Origin: Actinomycetes bacterium | GTDB lineage: Bacteria; Actinomycetota; Acidimicrobiia; Acidimicrobiales; RAAP-2 | Direction: 5' to 3' | DNA: 43,862 nucleotides | Assembly (NCBI GenBank): GCA_021809995.1 | Contig: JAJZJT010000002.1 | Coordinates: forward strand, 1 to 43,862 | In this document: positions 38,833 to 43,862 of the stretch, one piece after another | Layout of the letters: every line of letters starts with the position of its first letter | How positions within the stretch are numbered: the stretch's first letter is position 1 | Notes under the pieces: model-generated | Databases searched by the model: none | What the model was told of the DNA's origin: nothing | Seen by the model: the letters and a program-made list of their open reading frames with translations, nothing else | Program-made: the position numbers and the translations under genes

Positions 38833-40737
38833 ATGGCTCTCGGAGCGCGCGGTGGCGGCATGGGCTACGGACAGTTCGGCTCGGTCATGCGGTCCATGCG
38901 CCGTGACGGGTCGGTGGTCTCCCAGCACGTCACGCCGGGAACGGCGAAGCGGATGCTGCACTTCGCCCGCCCCTACCGGGGCATCCTCACCCTGTTCCTG
39001 GTGCTCATCGTGGTCGACGCCGTCATCGGCGTGGCCAACCCGCTGCTCTTCCGGGCCATCATCAACACCGGCATCCTCCACCACCGCACGGGCGTGATCG
39101 TGACGCTTGCGGCCGTCGCCGCGGGGCTCGCCGTGGTGGGCGCCGGTCTGTCGATCGGCGAGCGGTGGGTGTCGGCCAAGGTGGGCGAGGGGCTCATCTA
39201 CGACATGCGCTCACAGGTCTTCGCCCACGTGCAGCGGATGCCGCTCGCCTTCTTCACCCGCACCCAGACCGGGGCGCTCATCACCCGGCTCAACAACGAC
39301 GTGCTCGGTGCCCAACAGGCCTTCACCGACACGCTCTCCTCGGTCGTCTCGAACCTCGTCGGCGTGACGTTGGTCCTGGCGGCGATGTTGGTCCTGTCGT
39401 GGCAGATCACCCTGGTCAGCTTGGTGATCCTGCCCGTGTTCGTGCTGCCCGCCAAGCGGGTGGGCCGCAGGCTGTCGGTCATCACCCGCGAGTCCTACGC
39501 CCTCAACGCCCAGATGAACACCACCATGACGGAGCGGTTCAACGTCGCCGGTGCCCTGCTCGTCAAGCTCTTCGGCCGGCCGGCTGCCGAGCAGCGCGCC
39601 TTCGACCAGAAGGCCGGTCGCGTCCGCGACATCGGCGTCACGCAGGCGATGTACGCCCGCTTCTTCATCGCCGCCCTGATGCTCACGGCGTCGCTCGCCA
39701 CCGCGCTCGTCTACGGGTGGGGCGGCGTCCAGGCGGTGGACGGAGCCCTGTCGGTCGGGACGGTCGTGGCGCTCGCCGCCTACCTGAACCGTCTCTACGG
39801 GCCGCTCACCGCCCTCTCCAACGTGCAGGTCGACGTCATGACGGCGCTCGTCTCCTTCGACCGGGTCTTCGAGGTCCTCGACCTCGAGCCGATGATCGTC
39901 GAGCGACCGGGGGCGGTCCCGGTGCCGCCGGGCCCGGTGACCGTCGAGCTGTCCCACGTCGACTTCCGGTACCCCTCCGCCGAGGACGTGTCGCTCGCCT
40001 CGCTCGAGTCCGTGGCCGTGCTCGAGACGACGACGCCCCAACAGGTCCTCTTCGACGTGTCCTTTACCGTCGAGCCGGGCCAGCTGGTGGCGCTGGTCGG
40101 TCCCTCGGGCGCCGGCAAGACGACGATCAGCCACCTGGTCCCCCGCCTCTACGACGTGACGGCGGGTTCCGTGTCGCTGAACGGCGTCGACGTGCGCGAC
40201 GTGACCCTCGCCTCGCTCACCGACACGATCGGAGTCGTCACCCAGGACTCCCACCTCTTCCACGAGACCGTCGGCGACAACCTCCGCTACGCCAAGCCCG
40301 ACGCGACCGACGACGAGCTGCGCGCCGCCCTGGCGGGGGCCCAGATCCTCGATCTCGTCGACGCCCTCCCTGACGGCCTCGACACGGTGGTCGGCGAGCG
40401 CGGCTACCGCCTCTCCGGCGGCGAGAAGCAGCGTCTCGCCATGGCGCGCCTCCTGCTCAAGGCACCGCGTGTCGTCGTGCTCGACGAGGCCACGGCCCAC
40501 CTCGACTCCGAGTCCGAGGCGGCGGTCCAGCAGGCGCTTGCCACCGCCCTCCACGGCCGCACGTCGATCGTCATCGCCCACCGCCTCTCCACCGTGCGGG
40601 ACGCCGACTGCATCCTCGTCATCGAGGGCGGCCGGATCGTCGAGCGGGGCCGCCACGAGGAGCTGCTCGCCGCCGGCGGCGTGTACGCCGAGCTCTACCG
40701 GATCCAGTTCGCCGGCCAGACGGTCAGCGGGCGCTGA
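38833..40737 (+). CDS. ABC exporter, fused membrane and ATP-binding domains
   Basis: 634 residues, a half-transporter that should dimerise. The membrane domain (about 40-330) begins LHFARPYRGILTLFLVLIVVDAVIG. The nucleotide-binding domain has Walker A GPSGAGKTT, Q-loop TQDSHLF, signature LSGGEKQR, Walker B VVVLDEAT and switch IAHRLS. It belongs to the MsbA/LmrA-like lipid and drug exporter group; there is no C39 peptidase domain, so peptide maturation is not indicated. A short insert (SAEDVSLASLESVAVLETTTPQQ) precedes the core of the nucleotide domain. The substrate is unknown; a small peptide gene lies just downstream on the other strand. Confidence 0.95.
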   Translation: MALGARGGGMGYGQFGSVMRSMRRDGSVVSQHVTPGTAKRMLHFARPYRGILTLFLVLIVVDAVIGVANPLLFRAIINTGILHHRTGVIVTLAAVAAGLAVVGAGLSIGERWVSAKVGEGLIYDMRSQVFAHVQRMPLAFFTRTQTGALITRLNNDVLGAQQAFTDTLSSVVSNLVGVTLVLAAMLVLSWQITLVSLVILPVFVLPAKRVGRRLSVITRESYALNAQMNTTMTERFNVAGALLVKLFGRPAAEQRAFDQKAGRVRDIGVTQAMYARFFIAALMLTASLATALVYGWGGVQAVDGALSVGTVVALAAYLNRLYGPLTALSNVQVDVMTALVSFDRVFEVLDLEPMIVERPGAVPVPPGPVTVELSHVDFRYPSAEDVSLASLESVAVLETTTPQQVLFDVSFTVEPGQLVALVGPSGAGKTTISHLVPRLYDVTAGSVSLNGVDVRDVTLASLTDTIGVVTQDSHLFHETVGDNLRYAKPDATDDELRAALAGAQILDLVDALPDGLDTVVGERGYRLSGGEKQRLAMARLLLKAPRVVVLDEATAHLDSESEAAVQQALATALHGRTSIVIAHRLSTVRDADCILVIEGGRIVERGRHEELLAAGGVYAELYRIQFAGQTVSGR

Positions 40738-40802
40738 CCGGAGCCGGCCAGAGCGCCGTCCGCAGAGCCGACCTTCCTCCGGTGCAGCCCTCCGGCTCGT
40801 GG

Positions 40803-40836
40803 GAAGGCGCACGGACCGGCCGGTCCGTGCGCCTTC
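40803..40836. terminator. Perfect 34-bp palindrome between convergent genes
   Basis: Seventeen bases (40803-40819) are followed directly by their exact reverse complement (40820-40836). It begins 65 bp after the ABC transporter stop and touches the stop codon of the opposing small gene (40837-40835). This is a strong bidirectional terminator or cruciform candidate, with no T-tract on either side. Confidence 0.75.
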
Positions 40837-41053
40837 AGGCGGCCTCTCCCACACAGAGCGTCTGCTCACCCCGCAGGTGTCCGTCGCCGTCGGCGACGGT
40901 GTCGGCCGGGGACCAGGGGGCACGGCCGTGACCGGTCGCGCCCGCTCCGGGCGGACCGCCCCCGGTGGGGTGGCGGTCGCCCGCCGGCACTCCGACGGCG
41001 AACCGGCCGGTCTGCGTGGTGGTCTCCGTCGTGGTCTCCGTGATGGTCGTCAT
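40835..41053 (-). CDS. Small 72-residue peptide, unknown (Thr-rich N-terminus)
   Basis: ATG 41053 is preceded by GAGGA at 6-nt spacing and the frame has high GC at third positions to the stop at 40835. The peptide begins MTTITETTTETTTQTGRFAV, continues GVPAGDRHPTGGGPPGAGATG and ends GEQTLCVGEAA, with one Cys. It has no signal peptide and no family I recognise. The frame stays open upstream to TTG 41221, and that part contains a second copy of the VGVP...PTGGxPG pattern but with weaker codon bias. Its stop abuts the 34-bp palindrome. A ribosomally made precursor peptide is one possibility; a spurious frame is another. Confidence 0.4.
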   Translation of the reverse strand: MTTITETTTETTTQTGRFAVGVPAGDRHPTGGGPPGAGATGHGRAPWSPADTVADGDGHLRGEQTLCVGEAA

Positions 41054-41221
41054 GGTTCGTCCTCGGTGGTCGATGGGTGGTGGTGTGTCGGTGGTCTGTT
41101 GGTGGCGTGTCGGTGGTGCTGCGATCGGCGACCCGGGCTCGCCGCCCGTCGGTGGGCATTGCTGGGCCGATGGCACGCCGACGGTGATGACGCCGGACTT
41201 CCGGATGGGGCAGGTCTCCAA

Positions 41222-41580
41222 GATGGCGAGCCCGCCGCACGGTCCGGAGACGAGAGCGGGCCACCGAGCGGCCCAGCGGTCCGACGAGACCCGGTTGTGT
41301 CAGTCAGCGAGTGCCGCTCCCGTCGCCCGGCAGGCGGCGGGACGGGACGACGGCGAGGCAAGCAGCCCGGCCAATGGCGCACCAGCTGCCGGCGGGCGCT
41401 CGTCCTCGCCGGCTACGGCAGCCGACATTCGCCGCAGTGCGCGGGAACGGGAGCAAGCTGCCGAGTGCATGGGTCGATGGTACCAGCGAGCCTCCGGAAC
41501 CGTGTCGCGGCTTTCCGAGGCAGCGACGGCGTCACGGGCGCGGGCGCGGGCCCGACGCGGACGGTCTCCGGGCAAGGAGG
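41222..41580. other. Intergenic region, no supported gene
   Basis: About 360 bp between the small peptide frame and the Dyp peroxidase stop, both leftward. The region 41060-41115 just downstream on the plus strand is GGTGG/GTCGGTGG-rich. No domain, tRNA or clear promoter was recognised in any frame. Confidence 0.45.
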
Positions 41581-42474
41581 TCACCCCTCGGCGCGGAGCG
41601 CCTCCAACGGGGGGGTGAAGTAGTAGGCGCTCCGCACCGGCGCCGAGAAACGCGTCAGCCGGTCGCGAGGGCCGCCGTCGGCCCCGGCCATGCGGGCGAG
41701 CATCAGGTCGAGGCGGCGTTGGTCGGCGCTGAAACCGACGAACTGCAGGCCGTGCTCCGACAGCGACCCGAACGGCGTGGACCGGCGGAAGATCTCGAGC
41801 TCCCCTCCCTCCTCTTCGACGACCACGCGCGAGATGTGAGCGTCGTCGGGCCGGTCGTCCTCGTCCAGCTCGGTGCTGTCCGGCTTGGTCCGTCCGATGA
41901 CCGCCTCCTGCTGGGCCACGGTGAGCCGCTCGAAGGCGGCGAGGTCGTGGACCCACCGCTGCACGACGACCACGCTGCCTCCCGCCCCGGGCCGACCGTC
42001 GGGGATGGTGGCCTCGGTGACCGCCTCGTGGACCGAGGGGTTCTCGGTACCGTCGACGAACCCGGTCAGGTCACGGCTGTCGCGGTACGCGAAGCCATGC
42101 TGCTCGTAGGCGACGTCGCAGACGCTGTCCAGACCGGCAGCGACGGTCCGGGCATGGTCGAAGACGACGTCTTCGCCGCTGCCGGCGAGCCACGCCCAGA
42201 CGTCGCACTGGGTGGCCGGCACCGTGAAGCCGTCGGGTCCGACGACGGGCTGGAACGCCGTCATTCCATCGGGGACCTCGCCGCCCGCAGCCGCCCACGT
42301 CCGCGCCCCGAAGCCCACGACCAGGTCCACCCCGCTCGTCGTCGCCCGCTCGCGCGCGAACGACCGCACGGCGTCCACGAGGGCGGCGGGGGTGACGCCC
42401 TCCCGCAACGTGGCCTCGAGGTGCCAATGTGCCGAGGCACCGAGGGCGAAGATGCCAGGTTGGGGGTGCGCCAT
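41581..42474 (-). CDS. Dyp-type heme peroxidase
   Basis: 297 residues from ATG 42474 with GGAGG upstream. GFVDGTENP (139-146) is the Dyp GxxDG motif with catalytic Asp141. H213 (DDAHISRVVV) is the proximal heme ligand, and LEIFRRSTPFG carries the distal arginine. QRWVHDLAAFERLTVAQQEAVIGRTKPDS is typical of class B (YfeX-like) enzymes. No Tat signal is present, so it is cytoplasmic. The C-terminus (PPLEALRAEG) lacks an obvious encapsulin-targeting tail and no encapsulin gene is nearby. It reduces hydrogen peroxide while oxidising dyes, lignin-type phenols or porphyrinogens. Confidence 0.95.
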   Translation of the reverse strand: MAHPQPGIFALGASAHWHLEATLREGVTPAALVDAVRSFARERATTSGVDLVVGFGARTWAAAGGEVPDGMTAFQPVVGPDGFTVPATQCDVWAWLAGSGEDVVFDHARTVAAGLDSVCDVAYEQHGFAYRDSRDLTGFVDGTENPSVHEAVTEATIPDGRPGAGGSVVVVQRWVHDLAAFERLTVAQQEAVIGRTKPDSTELDEDDRPDDAHISRVVVEEEGGELEIFRRSTPFGSLSEHGLQFVGFSADQRRLDLMLARMAGADGGPRDRLTRFSAPVRSAYYFTPPLEALRAEG

Positions 42475-42523
42475 CGTGGGTCTGGCCTCCGGGTGCTCAC
42501 GTGCTCGGACCGGGACGCGGTCG

Positions 42524-42529
42524 ACTCTA
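42524..42529 (-). promoter_or_regulatory. TAGAGT -10 candidate for Dyp peroxidase
   Basis: TAGAGT on the reverse strand lies 50 nt before ATG 42474, leaving a leader of about 43 nt that contains a GGAGG ribosome binding site. Confidence 0.4.
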
Positions 42530-42542
42530 GCGACGAGGTTCC

Positions 42543-42647
42543 AGGCCGCCGACCGTCACGACGGCGGTCGCGACGACAGGCCGCCGACCGTCAGGACGGC
42601 GGTCGCGACGACAGGCCGCCGACCGTCAGGACGGCGGTCGCGACGAC
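42543..42647. repeat. 35-bp tandem repeat, three copies, at thioesterase 3' end
   Basis: Units at 42543-42577, 42578-42612 and 42613-42647. Units 2 and 3 are identical and unit 1 differs by one base. The unit derives from the end of the thioesterase coding region (VVATAVLTVGGL). Because 35 is not a multiple of three, the second copy is read out of frame and supplies a TGA. Confidence 0.9.
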
Positions 42648-43517
42648 ACGGTCGTCGACCCCGGTGTCGCGGAGCGTGACCTCGACCACCCAGCCGTCCA
42701 CCCGCTCGCCGAGGACCGTTGCCCGCGCCACCACCGGCCCGACCCGCACCGGGCGGAGGTAGTGGACCTCGGCGTCCCGGGCGACGACCGGGCCCACGGC
42801 ACCGGCCGCGACCGCCGCCCGGGTGGCCGCGGCATCGGCCAGCGCGGCAACCGCTCCGCCGTGGAGGATCCCCCAGGGGTTGCGCAGGTGGTCGGCGACC
42901 TCCAGCACCGCGGAGCCATTGCCTCCCGGCGAGATGCAGAAGAACGCCTCGGGCGCCATGCCGCCGGGGTCGGCCGGCGGGGCATCGAAGACCACCGGAC
43001 GGGCAAGGTCGAGATCGAGGCTCCCCGGGTCGAGGACGGCACAGGTCACCTCGGCGGTGGCGACGAGGACCCCGCCACCGCCCTCGTCGCGCACGCGGAC
43101 GTCCGCGGTCGCCGAGCGCCGCCCGGCCCGGACCACTCGCCCGTCCACTTCAAGCGGACCTGTGTGCCCGGGCCGGAACACCCGGACGAGGAGTGTCGAG
43201 GTCACGATCCACCCGGGCAGGACGGCGAGGCCGCACGCCATCCCACCGATGGAGTCGACGTGGGTGACGATCCCGCTCGTCGTCAGGCCACCAGCCGGCG
43301 AGCGGTGGTGGGGGTCGATCGGCGCCCGGCCGACCAGGTGGACGAGCTCGCCGGGGCCGGCCGGCAGCTCTCGCCGTGACAGCCGGAAGTAGGAGCTCAC
43401 TCGCCGGCCGGGCCGCTCCGACGGGCCGCGCCGACCGCTCGCGTCCTCGCCGACCGACGGACGCGCCGGTGCGCCACCAGCTCCGCGTGGCTCCTCGGGC
43501 AGTGCCGCCCCGGTCAC
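42591..43517 (-). CDS. PaaI-like double-hotdog thioesterase
   Basis: 308 residues from GTG 43517 (GTGA overlap with the upstream gene). After a low-complexity N-terminus (1-40) come two hotdog domains. The first is around 60-175 (TSGIVTHVDSIGGMACGLAVLPGWIVTSTLLVRVFRP). The second is around 200-300, with NPWGILHGGAVAALADAAATRAAV, the HGG active-site helix, and VHYLRPVRVGPVVARATVLGER. It hydrolyses acyl- or aryl-CoA thioesters. The C-terminal SSRPPS comes from a 35-bp duplication that shifted the frame and created the present stop. Confidence 0.88.
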   Translation of the reverse strand: MTGAALPEEPRGAGGAPARPSVGEDASGRRGPSERPGRRVSSYFRLSRRELPAGPGELVHLVGRAPIDPHHRSPAGGLTTSGIVTHVDSIGGMACGLAVLPGWIVTSTLLVRVFRPGHTGPLEVDGRVVRAGRRSATADVRVRDEGGGGVLVATAEVTCAVLDPGSLDLDLARPVVFDAPPADPGGMAPEAFFCISPGGNGSAVLEVADHLRNPWGILHGGAVAALADAAATRAAVAAGAVGPVVARDAEVHYLRPVRVGPVVARATVLGERVDGWVVEVTLRDTGVDDRVVATAVLTVGGLSSRPPS

Positions 43518-43862
43518 GACGCTACGGCCACGGCGCTCGCCAGCGCGACGGTCCGCCCGCCGTCACCCACGTCGACGAGCGTCACCCGGGCCGTCCCCCA
43601 CCCGGCGCCCGGAGGTGCGACGAGCACCTCGGCGGTGGCCGTCACCGGGCCGACCCGCGGGACGGCGAGGTAGGTGAGGTGCAGGTCGGCGACCGTGGGC
43701 GTGCGGCCGAGGGCTCTGCGGAGGGCCGACGCCGCCGACACCTCGGCGACCAGAGCGGTCACGCCGCCCTGCAGTGCCCCGAAGGAGTTCCGAACGTGCG
43801 CCGCGAGCGGCAGGACGACCACCCCCGAAGCCTCGTCGCGCATCGACAGCCCGACGGCGTCG
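43514..43862 (-). CDS. Hotdog-fold thioesterase, N-terminus beyond window
   Basis: The frame is open from the window edge (DAVGLS before the ATG at 43843) and continues MRDEASGVVVLPLAAHVRNSFGALQGGVTALVAEVSAASALRRAL...LTYLAVPRVGPVTATAEVLV, a PaaI-like hotdog domain with LQGG in place of HGG. The sequence before 43843 reads as coding and related proteins have two such domains, so the gene probably starts outside the window. It overlaps the next thioesterase by 4 bp; two related enzymes in tandem suggest a heteromer or a duplication. Confidence 0.75.
   Translation of the reverse strand, partial: DAVGLSMRDEASGVVVLPLAAHVRNSFGALQGGVTALVAEVSAASALRRALGRTPTVADLHLTYLAVPRVGPVTATAEVLVAPPGAGWGTARVTLVDVGDGGRTVALASAVAVAS

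Noticed and set aside
41581-42474. Dyp peroxidase as encapsulin cargo
   Set aside because: No encapsulin shell gene is nearby and the C-terminus lacks a recognisable targeting peptide.

Overview
This is a high-GC, gene-dense chromosomal segment with GTG/ATG/TTG starts and many 4-bp stop/start overlaps (GTGA, ATGA). The gene families point to an actinomycete-type bacterium (Actinomycetota): mycothiol-type DinB/MDMPI enzymes, a DUF2510 remnant, a mycobacterial-type Ltp3/Ltp4/DUF35 set and a gltX/tRNA-Gln/tRNA-Glu neighbourhood. Nothing in the window fixes the genus; an Acidimicrobiia-like or other environmental actinobacterium is a guess. No rRNA, CRISPR, IS or phage genes were seen.

Left part (1-10.3 kb): a divergent sulfatase locus. 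Leftward: sulfatase, DinB-like protein and an MFS transporter cut by the window edge. Rightward: DsbA/FrnE-like protein, MDMPI-like enzyme, TetR regulator, SRPBCC protein, a second sulfatase and an unfamiliar beta-propeller-like protein, nearly all translationally coupled. Both sulfatases keep the Cys that is converted to formylglycine.

10.4-16.8 kb: PIG-L deacetylase, a CPA1-type antiporter with an RCK_C tail, a MarR repressor/DHA2 efflux pair behind palindromic operators, and cysE/cysK.

17.2-21.8 kb: a TasA/camelysin-like secreted protein with its SipW-like signal peptidase. A degraded stretch follows: truncated sphingosine-phosphate-lyase-like PLP enzyme, small membrane protein, Cys-less isochorismatase-family protein, DUF2510 remnant and a frameshifted, internally deleted MBL-fold gene. 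It ends at tRNA-Glu(CTC) and tRNA-Gln(CTG).

22-27.9 kb: a radical SAM/acyl-CoA dehydrogenase/acetoacetate-decarboxylase-like operon behind a palindrome-covered promoter, then YdcF, gltX (start codon inside a hairpin) and a 3Fe-4S ferredoxin.

27.9-34.6 kb: five tandem hairpin repeats, then two thiolase-fold (Ltp3/Ltp4-like) and two DUF35 genes under a promoter with a KstR-like box, divergent from a third sulfatase and an FAD oxidoreductase. This looks like steroid or similar polycyclic side-chain degradation with desulfation.

34.4-43.9 kb: ABC1 kinase, PPOX/SDR pair, DHDPR-fold dehydrogenase, ABC exporter, an orphan 72-residue peptide next to a perfect 34-bp palindrome, Dyp peroxidase and two hotdog thioesterases, the last cut by the right edge. 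Several genes carry a TAGNGT hexamer 6-7 nt before their start codon, suggesting leaderless transcripts.
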